In this document: positions 28,001-36,470 of the stretch, one piece after another
How positions within the stretch are numbered: position 1 is the first letter of the stretch
Layout of the letters: every line of letters starts with the position of its first letter
Assembly (NCBI RefSeq): GCF_029542785.1
Contig: NC_083377.1
Span: 310,001-374,000, forward strand
Direction of reading: 5' to 3'
Length of the DNA: 64,000 nt
Source of the DNA: Malassezia japonica
Taxonomy: Eukaryota; Basidiomycota; Malasseziomycetes; Malasseziales; Malasseziaceae
Notes under the pieces: model-generated
Told to the model about the DNA's origin: nothing
What the model saw: the letters and a program-made list of their open reading frames with translations, nothing else
The model's database searches: none
Made by a program: the position numbers and the translations under genes

Positions 28001-29815
28001 CGTGTGCAGGAGCGCATCCGCGTGCACGTTCGGCCAGGATGCATCGGCGTCACGCAGCTTGCGCACCACCTTTTCGTTCAGAAGAAAAGGCAGCTTGGGC
28101 GACGGCACGAGCAGCGGCGCAAGCGCTTTTTCGCCCGCCGCACCGTCCGTGCCCAGCGCTAGGCGCGCGAGAACACTGGCGGCGGCACTCGCTTCCAGCG
28201 CCGACTCGGGTGCGGTGAGCGCTGCGGCGCCGTTCGCAATGCCGGTCTCTGCGAGCGGCACGAGGTCCTTGGCAAAGGCCTGTGCGCCCGCGCCGTCGAG
28301 CGGCAGCGCCAGCACCGAGCGCATCGCAGCGGCACGCAGCGGCGCCTTTGGCTGCTGGACCTTGCCCGCGAGTGCCTTGAGCGCGGCTGGGGGAAGGGGG
28401 GTATCGTTCCCAATCAGCGAGCTGGCATGGTGCCAGAGGGCAAGGAAAGCGGTGCGCAGCAGCGCAGGCTGCACTTCTTTTTGCAGGAGGGGCGCAATGG
28501 CCTCGACGAGGCGCGCGCTGTACGACGCGGCGGGAATCGCGCCGAGGAACTCGTACAGAGCCAGGCGCTGGTCCTCGGAGCGCGACTCGCCTGCCTTGAG
28601 CGACTTTTGCAGGGCCTCGAGGAATGCGTCAGGAATGCCGTCGCGCACGAGCTCCTCGCAGAACGCAAGCGCGTTGCGGCGCGTGCCGGCGTTGGCCGAC
28701 GCGAGCGCAGAAAGGAGCGGCTGCTGCACGCGGCACAGGATTGCGCCGCGGTCGACGCGCGCATCGCGGCACAGGTGTGTCGCGACGACTGACGCAATCT
28801 CTGGCGAGCGGAGCATCATCTTGTCGAGCGTGGGGAAGACGTACTCGTCGCACTCGGCCTGCGTCACCTGTCCGAGGAAGCCGTGCAGGGCCGTGAGGAC
28901 GTGCGTCGGGACCGGCGTCTTGGACGAGACGACATGCGTCGCATAGTACTGCAGCACGCGCACCTTGTATTTGGCAACGTACGCAAGTCCCACGCTCTCC
29001 TCGTCCTTCTTCGGGCGCAGGTGGAGCGCCACGTCGAGGACCATGCCGAGGGCCGTCACTACGCGGAACGTGTGCGCACCCGCCGGCGTTGCGAGTAGTG
29101 TATCAAGCAAAAGAGGGATGTGGCCTGCGTGTTCACGCACTGCCCGCCATGCGGCGTGCTGGGCGGGCAGCAAAAGGCGGTCGCGCGGCGAACTGCTTCC
29201 GGCAAGCGCGTCGTAGACCATCGCGACGGTCTGCACGAGGCTCGTCCATGGCGCGCATTCGAGCCCGTCGCGCGCGCTCAGCACGCGGTTCAGCAGCGTG
29301 CAGAGCCAGTGGTGCACACCCGCCAGCTGCGCACGGGGTCCCCGAACGGCGCCGTTTGGTCCGCAGAAGCGCTCCGCCTCTGCGCGCAGGCTCGTGAGCG
29401 CAGCAACGCACAGCATGCTGTCAAACGGCTTGCCCTCCGAGCCAATGTCAGCTTGGAGGAGAGCGTCGCCGGTGCCGAGCAGTTTCAGGCGTGTCGCTCG
29501 GTCGGGGTGGTATTCGTACGCCTGAAAAAGAAGCTGGTACAGCTCGACGCGCTCGGCAGACGTCGTCTCGGTATCAAAAATAATCTGGGGAAGACACTCA
29601 TTCAGGAACAGGTCGCGGCGCCGCGGCTTGGTGGACCGCAGCACCTCGGCGGCATGGGTCACAAACGCGTCCCAGTCCGCTGCCGAGTCCGGCGTGCGGG
29701 CGGGAGCGTCGGGCTCATCGTGGCCCGGTGCCATTTCATCATCGGAGTCGTAGGGTGATTCTGTGTCGGCAACATCCGCGGCACGCAGCCACTGTTTGAT
29801 GTCGCGCGTCCTCAT
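22097..29815 (-). CDS. GCN1: Gcn1 translational activator (HEAT-repeat ribosome-binding protein)
   Basis: The largest gene in the window is a single exon for 2572 residues, close to yeast Gcn1 (2672). The chain is built almost wholly of HEAT repeats. The central part (for example QNTPRTAREVLPIML, GLDEKQWRTKRGAIELL, SHTQVRNAANKSLKQFG) matches the eEF3-like and RWD-binding regions of the family. Gcn1 binds translating and colliding ribosomes with Gcn20 and presents uncharged tRNA to the kinase Gcn2 under amino-acid starvation. The ATG at 29815 (MRTRDIKQWLR) is preferred over upstream in-frame codons. No intron is needed anywhere. It converges on the G-alpha gene with 38 bp between stops. Confidence 0.95.
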   Translation of the reverse strand: MRTRDIKQWLRAADVADTESPYDSDDEMAPGHDEPDAPARTPDSAADWDAFVTHAAEVLRSTKPRRRDLFLNECLPQIIFDTETTSAERVELYQLLFQAYEYHPDRATRLKLLGTGDALLQADIGSEGKPFDSMLCVAALTSLRAEAERFCGPNGAVRGPRAQLAGVHHWLCTLLNRVLSARDGLECAPWTSLVQTVAMVYDALAGSSSPRDRLLLPAQHAAWRAVREHAGHIPLLLDTLLATPAGAHTFRVVTALGMVLDVALHLRPKKDEESVGLAYVAKYKVRVLQYYATHVVSSKTPVPTHVLTALHGFLGQVTQAECDEYVFPTLDKMMLRSPEIASVVATHLCRDARVDRGAILCRVQQPLLSALASANAGTRRNALAFCEELVRDGIPDAFLEALQKSLKAGESRSEDQRLALYEFLGAIPAASYSARLVEAIAPLLQKEVQPALLRTAFLALWHHASSLIGNDTPLPPAALKALAGKVQQPKAPLRAAAMRSVLALPLDGAGAQAFAKDLVPLAETGIANGAAALTAPESALEASAAASVLARLALGTDGAAGEKALAPLLVPSPKLPFLLNEKVVRKLRDADASWPNVHADALLHTLQWRGLACLHDAALQTAVVAVLAEYVCDSFKVVPRLLRAIAAYDRRLALHLVTRLVRTMLAGEHVSSTRLRTLLQVPIEASDEGSTPAAPEADRATTALLAELVVLAHLAELQDAEHEFFVHLCRTAQTDPHEAVASQKTQILEVIADAQHDAQLSCAADAALSTVAFIAPEIMSMACERIVRDASLHRLDAFTEQDMAIWAAPGDVPYIDVLASEQKDTKAAKGSMEKWDAEVRASLAKKQGAPTLSKQQQAAVDAQLEKEKGIRSDVDRAAAHLQKAVRSARAVARSRSTALDAYVSTLLRAMLAVLASPRARTLGLGVEAASALEALAESGETRAQTMAAFVLSTWLRRADPGLTPLDYLLEPVADVELRVLYQLRLTVDGAPLSLASASFFAPWLVSLIEAGRLCGDEVKDDQAVERMQLALECLAAHSGLGAEPAFPRSEVLRALLLLLRHFPMLAHETISALRAYGEAIARTTIGAGALAQQLLDAALADERRERDGALQCLVPLDLTELEFSAPLYLAMHAEDEEIARTADRIWAENAMDVPTTYVSTLVALLEHKHAYVQATTPRALGSACALHPDTFASLREGLEMLYKAKNYSLEPEYDQFGMVIDSTLHREDPWTVRLGVAESLAEIAPLFSGKDVLPFFAFALRSPGALGDRNEAVRRATLRAATAIVDAHGAEVLTPLIAELEASLDSTDDAVTEAAVVLLGRAANHLDEGDAHVRRVVDRLLDALHTPSELVQEAVGACLAPLVRTKAVAGDVSSMVDGLFTTLLHGEKYAGRRGAAYGLTGVVQGRGIGSVKALRILPRLSDAVHDTSAPTLRQGAMFAYEVLAKTLRILFEPYVPEILPHILLCFGDNNGDVREATQDTARVLMQSLSGQCVKQILPSLLEGLDEKQWRTKRGAIELLGAMAYCAPRQLSASLPIVIPRLSEVLTDSHTQVRNAANKSLKQFGEVIHNPEIHDLVPTLLKALVDPNTKTGSALKALLGTKFVHYIDAPSLALIAPIIERGLRERTIAAQKHAAQIVGNLASLTDTRDFVPYLGRYTPLVREVLVSPVPDARSVAAKALGTLVERLGEVHFVDLIPALLGVLQTNATGVDRHGAAQGLAEVLAGLGMERMESLLPSIIANTSARQAYVREGHLALLIYLPATFGNRFVPHLPVIVPPIIASIADDDESVREASMRAGRMLIGNYLQRSVDLLLPQLEPRLFDELWRVRLAALQLTADLLFRLSGVSGKAEADEDENEEAEVANHSIQKALQVALGQERRARLLAAIYVLRQDPNIPVRQAAAHTWKALVQNTPRTAREVLPIMLDLIIGALAAEGDEQREMAGRTLGELVRKLGEKILQETIPLLATRAAQSPQAATRAGVCAAVADILANATKTQLEDHEEAIIAIVRGALVDSSPQVRAAAARTFDAVQAHLGSRAIDTTIPTLLSALQQGDARADTALAALREIVRTRPEVVFPVLVPALAQVPLSAKSAHALAALVPVAGSALAPNVDAMLSCVARTLLDGGVRSGAEPSIDVAPLHALADAVFAALAEIEALHQAIVLLLSWMSSREGPARRALACDLFVRFCRAKNPSLDWDDYTVDCVRKLVSLLEEDHAEVDQAAHAALIACVDAVPKNNWSALVLPLRRALASSGAPDAPLPGLCIPRGPQPFTTLLLHGLMHGSAEQRENGALGLGEVVEKSTSDAVKPFVTGMVGPLIRLCGDRHTPPVKTAILVALDTMVRRVPQLVRPFYPQLQRSFQKAVGDQSSNTVRSKAGAALGVLMGHQMRVDQVLLELVQGIKASIDGELPPPSAPGVDPVDVGDAMALALAQVLAHVPADKVGEASRAAIDDVLTAAFLAEEEVSEPLKKALAELSAAWLAFDTPRAGALLERHVLQPAPVDVQLAALCLRACVDQASDALYGYCRPPALVPELATTWMSDAPSVARPARETRDLLKKVEPWRSDEEVQNAL

Positions 29816-31027
29816 GCCCACGAACAGCGAAGAAAGCGAGTGTCCGCGCGAACAAGTCACGTGAACGCCCGTGCGCCGGCGAGGCTCCTGGTCCCCAGGT
29901 GCGGACGGCAGGCGGGCTCGGCGTGGTCTATGGTGTGTGCGTGTGTGTGCAGCATTGTTTCGGCTGGAACACACGTATGACAATGATGCTGAATAGTTGA
30001 AACCTCAACGTTCCTTGTGCGACAATCTGGGTCGTTCGGCTGCGTGTCACATGCTGGCGTCCGCCTGCCCTGCTGTCTATGCCGTTTCGTGCGCGCATGC
30101 CTGCCGCTCGAATACATCACGAATGGGCCGTCGACAATTCGGGCTGTGCAATCCTCGTAGACTCGCAGTAGATCTGGATCGTGCCACTCTTCTGCAAACA
30201 CTGCCCGCTTGCGCCCCTCTCCCATAACACCGTGTACTACGCTGATCCTATGTCACTTTCGAATAAGCAGTGCACGTTGTCGGAGCGAGGTGCGATCCAC
30301 TTTACCCGCGCGCTGCAGTTTACCTGAACAAAATGATCTGTGGAGGATAGGTTCGCTCGCTTGTCTACTCGGTACCTGCGCAGCCTGTCGCTTGGGCATC
30401 CGCAGTCAGGGTGTATGCATGCCGTGCCTGTATCGGACCCAAGGTAGAACCCCGGCATGCTTTCAAGCTCTCTTCAAATTAAGGAACTGCATCGATGGCC
30501 ATACAAATTTCACGGCGCACAAACCAACTGCTCGTCGCTGCGTGCAATGCAGCGTTCACAGCGATTCAATGAATCCCCGCCAAGAATTCAGCAGGCCCTG
30601 CATCTGACCGCCGGTGTGACAAGGGCTGTGTACCGAGGGAGGTGCCTTGCGTCTCCCAGGAGTCGGCACGTGGCCTTACCCAATGAAGAAGCCCCGTGCC
30701 ACAATTTTGCCGTGGAGGGCCTCCTTTTTGCGTATTTGTCGATCGGCGATTGGCTGAAATTTTGTTTCTCGATGCAAGACCGTATCGGAATCGGCAGCGA
30801 CAGCCGCAAATGGCAGGAAAATGCAGCGGTCGTAAGGGGTTACTCAGCCGCCGACGCAAGCGGTCAGTGCTAAAGTGCTGCAGTCCGATGCGCGTAAATG
30901 GGCGTGAAGTAGGTCGGAGGCAGGTCGGTCTTGTCAATCGGTCAAGCGGCGCACCCCCTCGTTCGACTTCAAAAGCAGCCAGGGTCTCCTCGCCGGTTTT
31001 TGCATCTCCCCCATCGACCCGTCCGCT
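29816..31027. promoter_or_regulatory. 1.2 kb intergenic region GCN1/cyclin
   Basis: This is the longest gene-free stretch in the window and is visibly less GC-rich than its flanks. It contains CACGTG at 29858-29863 (43 bp from the GCN1 start) and at 30667-30672, and a GT-rich tract around 29932-29950. Short frames of 60-200 codons occur on both strands but have no recognisable domains or codon bias. It probably holds the GCN1 promoter and a long upstream region or 5' leader for the cyclin gene. I see no tRNA cloverleaf. Confidence 0.55.
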
Positions 31028-32293
31028 ATGGCGAGTGTTGCTACGGACGTGCGGCCGTCGGGTGTGGAGACATCCGGCGCGCCACCGGCTCCCCACATGG
31101 ACGCCCAGCCGATGGTCAGCCCCAGCGCCGCTTCCAAGCGGGCTGTGGCTGACGACAAATTTTACGGTCACCGGGTCATTTCCGAGGTGGCCGAGCGCAT
31201 GCTCATGGCACTCTTTTCGTGCAGCCACGACTCGATGGCCGCTACCGCCGACGCCCACTCGGTCTCGTCATCGAGTGCACCCCGTCTCGCCCACTTTGTT
31301 GCGTACGCACTGTACCGCACGCGCCTCCCCATGATTGTAACCTACTATGCGCTGCTCCTGCTGAAGCGGCTCAAGACTCGATACCCCGTGGCGCGCGGCT
31401 CCTCTGGCCACCGCCTGTTCATCTCCGCCTTCATGCTTGCCAGCAAGATGGTGTGCGACGATTCCTATAACAACAAGAGCTGGACCATTGTTGGCCAGGG
31501 CCTCTTTTCGCTCGCGGAAGTAAACCAAATGGAACGCGAGCTGCTCAACTACCTCGACCTGCACCTCGACGTGGCCCCAACGGAACTCGCGCTGTTTGCC
31601 GAAGAACTCCAGCAGTACGGCGCACCGGCCGTGCCGATGGAGGATCTGTGTGCGACGCGCATCCCCGTGGCGCCCAAGAAGGAGACGCCGCAGCCTGCCG
31701 AGCCTGCGCGCCCGGCCCGGCACAATGGACACCGCCGCCGGCCGTCACACCGCCGCTGCCTCAGTCTCAAGCCCGACTTTTGGACGCAGGGCAACTCTGC
31801 CAATGCGCCGAGCATGCCGCACCGCGCCGACAGCGAATGGAATGTGTCCCGCCGCCCGGTCCTGCGCGCGTCGATGCCGGCCCAACGCACGGCCCCGACA
31901 TCGGTGCACGCCGCGTGCGTTGCGTCGGTGGCGTCCATGTCACAATCCGCCAGCCAGCACGGTCTTTCCGCCAGCCAGCACGGTCTTCCGGACCGCATGC
32001 CGAACGAATGGGGCGCATTCTATGCATCCAACAATGTCTCTTGCTTGTCGATGGAGACGCCGAGCTCGATTACGTCGAGCATGCGCCTCACGCCCTCGAC
32101 GTCCTTCTCGGACACTGCGCCAAGCCCGTGGACAGGCATGCCGTCCTACACGGGCATGCTCCCGTATGCCACGCCGGGCTACCCTCCCCAGACGATTGCC
32201 ACGACGCCGCACGCGGCCAAGGATCCCCACGAATTTGCGAGCGAACTCGGCCCCCCGATGGGCATCCCGATGCACACCTTGTACTCTTCGTAG
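31028..32293 (+). CDS. Pcl/Pho80-type cyclin
   Basis: A 421-residue single-exon protein. Residues about 40-200 form a cyclin box of the Pho85-partner class, with YALYRTRLPMIVTYYALLLLKRLK, then HRLFISAFMLASKM and NNKSWTIVGQGLFSLAEVNQMERELLNYLD, a pattern typical of the Pcl1/2/9 group. The C-terminal half is disordered, Ser/Pro-rich and contains a duplicated heptapeptide. Such cyclins activate the Pho85 CDK in cell-cycle, morphogenesis or nutrient responses. The long upstream gap is unusual in this compact region and may reflect regulated transcription. Confidence 0.88.
   Translation: MASVATDVRPSGVETSGAPPAPHMDAQPMVSPSAASKRAVADDKFYGHRVISEVAERMLMALFSCSHDSMAATADAHSVSSSSAPRLAHFVAYALYRTRLPMIVTYYALLLLKRLKTRYPVARGSSGHRLFISAFMLASKMVCDDSYNNKSWTIVGQGLFSLAEVNQMERELLNYLDLHLDVAPTELALFAEELQQYGAPAVPMEDLCATRIPVAPKKETPQPAEPARPARHNGHRRRPSHRRCLSLKPDFWTQGNSANAPSMPHRADSEWNVSRRPVLRASMPAQRTAPTSVHAACVASVASMSQSASQHGLSASQHGLPDRMPNEWGAFYASNNVSCLSMETPSSITSSMRLTPSTSFSDTAPSPWTGMPSYTGMLPYATPGYPPQTIATTPHAAKDPHEFASELGPPMGIPMHTLYSS
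31946..31987 (+). repeat. Perfect 21-bp tandem duplication in the cyclin gene
   Basis: Two identical adjacent 21-bp units encode SASQHGL twice, in frame, in the disordered C-terminal part. The exact identity suggests a recent slippage event. Confidence 0.9.
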
Positions 32294-32316
32294 CTTCGTT
32301 TTGTACCATACCATCA

Positions 32317-32322
32317 CACGTG
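32317..32322. promoter_or_regulatory. CACGTG site upstream of the STE6-like gene
   Basis: A CACGTG palindrome, in the context TCACACGTGAC, lies 87 bp upstream of the ATG at 32409 in the 115 bp gap after the cyclin gene. Confidence 0.4.
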
Positions 32323-32408
32323 ACTGTGCACGGGCGCGAACAAAGGAAAGAACAATGGGAGGTGCATAGCCGCCTGTATAAGATGCGGCATCGCGCACAG
32401 CGTCCCCC

Positions 32409-35400
32409 ATGTCGCGCGAAAGGCGCGCACGTAGCGTGCCTGGCGTCCGTCCGCTGGCGCTCAATGTGTCCCAACACAACGTGGCCTTGCAAGTGCCAGA
32501 GAACGCGCCGGGATGGGACACCGCGTCGGACCTTGAGCGCAGCACCAAGCTGGGGGACGGCGGGCCTGTGTCGTGCGAGGCGTCGTTTTCTCCCATCTCA
32601 CCGCTGCCGACGGCCCTGCCGACGGCGCACGAGGAAAAGTTCGGCGACGCGGCGCACATCCTCGCACCGCGTGTGCCCCGCCGGATCGTCAAGCGGACGC
32701 CGCGGCGCACGCTGCACCGGATGTACGCAGGGACACCCACACAGGATGTGCTGCTCCTGCTTATCCCCGCCGTCGTGCTCGGTGTGCTCAGCGGAGGCCT
32801 GCCGGTCGCCATGACGCACATTATCGGGCGTGCGTTTGCCGCGTTTGCCGCATACGACCCACACGTTCCTACCGCACAGGCGGCCCTCTACGCCAATGTG
32901 CGCACGGACGTCTACGTGCTCCTTGGACTCGCAGCCGGCACTCTGGTCCTGCGCAGTGCCGCGTCGGCGCTCTGGCTCTTGCTGGGCGAGCGATGCGTAC
33001 GTACGTGGCGTACGCGCCTGTTTCGGACACTGCTCGCCAAGGAAATTTCCTGGTACGACCTGGGGATGGGCCTGGGAGACAAAGGAGACGTCGGTGCAGC
33101 GGGGCTCATGGCCCTATTTCTCAAGGACACCGACGAACTGCGCACCGCCATGGGGCTCCAGATGGGGCACCTCGTCGTGCACATCGCAGCGGCCTCGGCG
33201 AGCTTTGTGTACGCTATGTACCGCCACTGGTCGCTGACGCTCGTCATCTTTGCGTCCATTCCTGTGCTGGCCGGCGTGACAATTGCCGGCGATGTGCTCG
33301 GCGTGCCGCTGCAGACGAAGGAGCGCGCACAGTCTGTCCAGCTTGCAGCGCTCGTCGAGACGTGCACCGCAGCGATCCGCACGGTCAAGGCGTTCAACGC
33401 ACAGGATATGCAGGCGAGTCTTTTGCGCTCGTGCATCCTGCAGTGCCGTACGCTGTATACGCGTATGTGCTGCGTATGGGGCGCACGGTACGGCATCTGT
33501 GCAGCACTGAGCCTCTTGACGTTTGTCCAGGGCTTTGGGTACGGCAGCCACCTCGTGCGCTCCAACCTCACGGGGGCGGATGTGGTGCTTGCGACGTTCC
33601 TGGCCAGTCTCGTGGCCATGGGCCAGCTGCAGTCGATCCTCATGCGCCTGAGCTGGATTGAGAAGGGCAAGAGCGCTGCCGTATCGCTCGACACACTCAT
33701 GCACTCGGTGCCAGAAAGCGACGCGCAGCGCACCGACGCCGAGGACGAAAAGCACTACAAGACGCGTGCGGATATCGAGGCGCCGCACACTATGCGTCGT
33801 ACACTGAGCGCGTGCAGCGGCGAAATGGCGCTCGAGCACGTATGGATGGCGTATCCCACGCGACCCACCGTACCAGCCTTGCAAGGTGTCAGCATGTACT
33901 TTGCCGCTGGCGAGCACACGTATGTCGTCGGCCGCTCGGGTAGCGGCAAGTCGACCGTCGCACAGCTCCTCCTGCAGCTGCACGAGCCGCAGGCTGGCGT
34001 CGTGACGCTCGACACGGCCAATGTGCAGACGCTCGACAAGGCCTGGTTTCGTGCCCAAGTGGCCGGCGTGGCGCAAGAGCCGCTTGTGCTGGAGCGCACG
34101 CTCTACGAGAACATCTCGATCGGCGTCAAAGGCGACGTACGCGCTGCTGTGTGTGCGGCGCGCCTCGACGACGTCCTGACCTTGCTGCCAGAAGGCCTCG
34201 ACACGCTCCTTGGCCGGCGAGGCACGGACCTGAGCGGCGGCCAAAAGCAGCGCGTCGCCCTCGCACGGGCGCTGCTACGTGACCCGCCGGTGCTCATTCT
34301 CGACGAAGCCGTGTCGGCGCTCGATGCGGCGTGTGCCGCGCACGTCCACGCCGCGGTCCGCGCGTGGCGCCAAGGACGTACTACCATTATCATTACGCAC
34401 AATGTTGCACATATTCAGCCGACCGACTTTTGCTATGTCATGGACAGCGGCCGCGTCGTTGAGGAAGGCTTTCTTGGTCGGCTCATCGAGCAGAAAGGGT
34501 GGTTATCGCGTGTCTACTTTGACCATCTCGCGCAAGATATGCCCGTGTCGATGAGTGGAGAGAGCCTCGCGTCCGAGGGACTGTCGAGCCTCGACTCGGC
34601 CAAGGTGCACCTCGGCAAACTCGACGGGCCGGTGCGCCATGTATCGGCGCGGCACATTGTACAGCGTTCTCCCGAGAAGGCCGAGGAGGCGGCCAAGACC
34701 AACCTGCTCTTTGCGACGGCGCGGACGATACTCGAAACGGTGCCCCACCGCACATGCCTTGCTGCAGCGCTCGTCGTATGCATTGCATCGGGTCTCACTG
34801 TGCCTGCGTTTGCGTACTGCCTCACGCAGGTCATGATGGTCATTGCGCGCTCGAGCCATGCGGCACTTGGGCCACTGGTTGGCGCAACGGCCGCCGTGGC
34901 CGTCGCCGACGGCGTCCTGAAAGGTACGCGCCTCGCCTCGATGGAGGCGCTCACTGCGCGGTGGGTCGCCTCGCTGCGTATGCGTGCCATGGACAAGGTC
35001 CTTGTGCAGGACGCGCGATGGTATGACCAAGGCACGAATGCGCCGAGCGCTCTGGCGACGATCATCGGCAAAGACGCAGAGGATGCCGGCGCGTGTCTCG
35101 GGCAGATGCTCGGCCAACTCATTGCGCTCGCCGCACTGATTTTCGGTACGCTCCTCTGGGCGCTTGTGCAAGGATGGCAGCTCACGTTTTGTGCGCTTGC
35201 AATGCTTCCTCTTGTCGGCGCTCTCTATGCCGTGCAAGGGCGTATGGCATCCAAGACGGAGCTCGTTAGCAAGGTACAGCGCGAGCGGCTTGCGCACCTG
35301 TTCTTTGATCAGGTATCGGCGGTGCGCGCCGTGCGCGCCATGGCGCTCGAGGACGCACTATGTGCCGACGCCGAGCATGCAATCGACGCCGCGAGCGCTG

Positions 35401-36416
35401 CCGGGCGCTCTGCGGCGCTTGCGGCGGCGGCGGGTGCGGGCCTCGCCGAGGCGACGACGTATGCGTCCGAGGCGCTGCTGTACGGTGTCGGTGCCGTGCT
35501 TCTTGCGAACCACACGTACGACCTGCACAAGTTCATGATGGTGCTCAACCCCGTCATCTTTGCGGTCGGCTTCTCTGCGCAACTTGCCGCGTCGATGCCG
35601 GCAGGAAGCAAGTGCATGCACGCGCTTGCATCCATTGCACGGTTGGTACGTCTTGGCAGCGCGGCGTCGGATGCCCATGGCGACGCAACGCCGACGCTCG
35701 GTGGCCGCATCACATTCTCCGACGTATGCTTTTCGTACCAAGGGACCAACGTGCTCGACCACCTCTCGTTCACCATCGAGCCTGGGGAGCGCGTTGCGCT
35801 GGTCGGCCCCAGCGGTGCGGGCAAGTCGACTGTCGCCGCCCTCCTTCAGCGCCTGTACGAGCCGGACAAAGGTGCGGTGTATGTGGACCAGTACTGGGCG
35901 CGCACGCTCCTTCCGTCCTGGCTGCGCTCGCACATGGCTGTTGTGAGCCAGATGCCTACGCTCTTCCCTGCCACGGTGCGTGCGAATCTGGAGCTGGGCA
36001 CGAAAGCGAGCGAGGCCGAGTGTGAGGCCGCGCTGCAGCGCGCCGGTGCTGCGTTTGTGCATGCGCTTCCCGGCGGCCTCGACGCGTCGCTCGGCAAAGA
36101 CGCGACGCACCTATCTGGCGGCCAGGCGCAGCGCATTGCCATTGCCCGCGCACTCATACGCACCCAAGCCAAGGTTTTGCTCCTGGACGAATTCACCGCT
36201 GCGCTTGACCCCGCGACGCGCGCTGCAGTGGTGCCCGAGGTGCTGGCGCACCCCGCGTCGCCCACCGTGCTGCTGGTCACCCACGACGTGTCGCTTATGC
36301 GGCAGTGTGATCGGATCCTGGTCCTGTCATGTGGCCGCCTCGTCGAGCACGGCGCGCCGGATGAGCTGCTGAAGGATTCGACGAGTGTGCTGTCGCAGCT
36401 GTTGGCTGCCTTTTAA
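32409..36416 (+). CDS. STE6: Full-size ABCB transporter, STE6 (mating-factor exporter)-like
   Basis: A 1335-residue single-exon protein with the order TMD1-NBD1-TMD2-NBD2. NBD1 has Walker A GRSGSGKST (near residue 508), signature LSGGQKQR and Walker B VLILDEAVSALD. NBD2 has GPSGAGKST (near residue 1131), LSGGQAQR and VLLLDEFTAALD. All key residues are intact, so both sites should hydrolyse ATP. The roughly 95-residue cytosolic N-terminus and the overall length match fungal Ste6, which exports farnesylated a-type pheromone peptides. A general multidrug ABCB exporter or another lipopeptide exporter is the alternative. No pheromone gene or mating-type regulator is visible nearby. Confidence 0.75.
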   Translation: MSRERRARSVPGVRPLALNVSQHNVALQVPENAPGWDTASDLERSTKLGDGGPVSCEASFSPISPLPTALPTAHEEKFGDAAHILAPRVPRRIVKRTPRRTLHRMYAGTPTQDVLLLLIPAVVLGVLSGGLPVAMTHIIGRAFAAFAAYDPHVPTAQAALYANVRTDVYVLLGLAAGTLVLRSAASALWLLLGERCVRTWRTRLFRTLLAKEISWYDLGMGLGDKGDVGAAGLMALFLKDTDELRTAMGLQMGHLVVHIAAASASFVYAMYRHWSLTLVIFASIPVLAGVTIAGDVLGVPLQTKERAQSVQLAALVETCTAAIRTVKAFNAQDMQASLLRSCILQCRTLYTRMCCVWGARYGICAALSLLTFVQGFGYGSHLVRSNLTGADVVLATFLASLVAMGQLQSILMRLSWIEKGKSAAVSLDTLMHSVPESDAQRTDAEDEKHYKTRADIEAPHTMRRTLSACSGEMALEHVWMAYPTRPTVPALQGVSMYFAAGEHTYVVGRSGSGKSTVAQLLLQLHEPQAGVVTLDTANVQTLDKAWFRAQVAGVAQEPLVLERTLYENISIGVKGDVRAAVCAARLDDVLTLLPEGLDTLLGRRGTDLSGGQKQRVALARALLRDPPVLILDEAVSALDAACAAHVHAAVRAWRQGRTTIIITHNVAHIQPTDFCYVMDSGRVVEEGFLGRLIEQKGWLSRVYFDHLAQDMPVSMSGESLASEGLSSLDSAKVHLGKLDGPVRHVSARHIVQRSPEKAEEAAKTNLLFATARTILETVPHRTCLAAALVVCIASGLTVPAFAYCLTQVMMVIARSSHAALGPLVGATAAVAVADGVLKGTRLASMEALTARWVASLRMRAMDKVLVQDARWYDQGTNAPSALATIIGKDAEDAGACLGQMLGQLIALAALIFGTLLWALVQGWQLTFCALAMLPLVGALYAVQGRMASKTELVSKVQRERLAHLFFDQVSAVRAVRAMALEDALCADAEHAIDAASAAGRSAALAAAAGAGLAEATTYASEALLYGVGAVLLANHTYDLHKFMMVLNPVIFAVGFSAQLAASMPAGSKCMHALASIARLVRLGSAASDAHGDATPTLGGRITFSDVCFSYQGTNVLDHLSFTIEPGERVALVGPSGAGKSTVAALLQRLYEPDKGAVYVDQYWARTLLPSWLRSHMAVVSQMPTLFPATVRANLELGTKASEAECEAALQRAGAAFVHALPGGLDASLGKDATHLSGGQAQRIAIARALIRTQAKVLLLDEFTAALDPATRAAVVPEVLAHPASPTVLLVTHDVSLMRQCDRILVLSCGRLVEHGAPDELLKDSTSVLSQLLAAF

Positions 36417-36470
36417 GGTCGCATACGTAGACTGCTTCTACAGTTCTATTTTGCTAAGCTCAAGCAACGC

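Noticed and set aside
30696..31334. A 212-codon + strand frame overlapping the cyclin start
   Set aside because: It overlaps the cyclin in another frame, begins at a non-ATG-like position and has Arg/Pro-rich composition typical of a shadow frame.
31946..31987. Tandem 21-bp duplication considered as a CRISPR-like or mobile repeat
   Set aside because: It has only two copies, no spacers and is in frame within coding sequence; simple slippage explains it.
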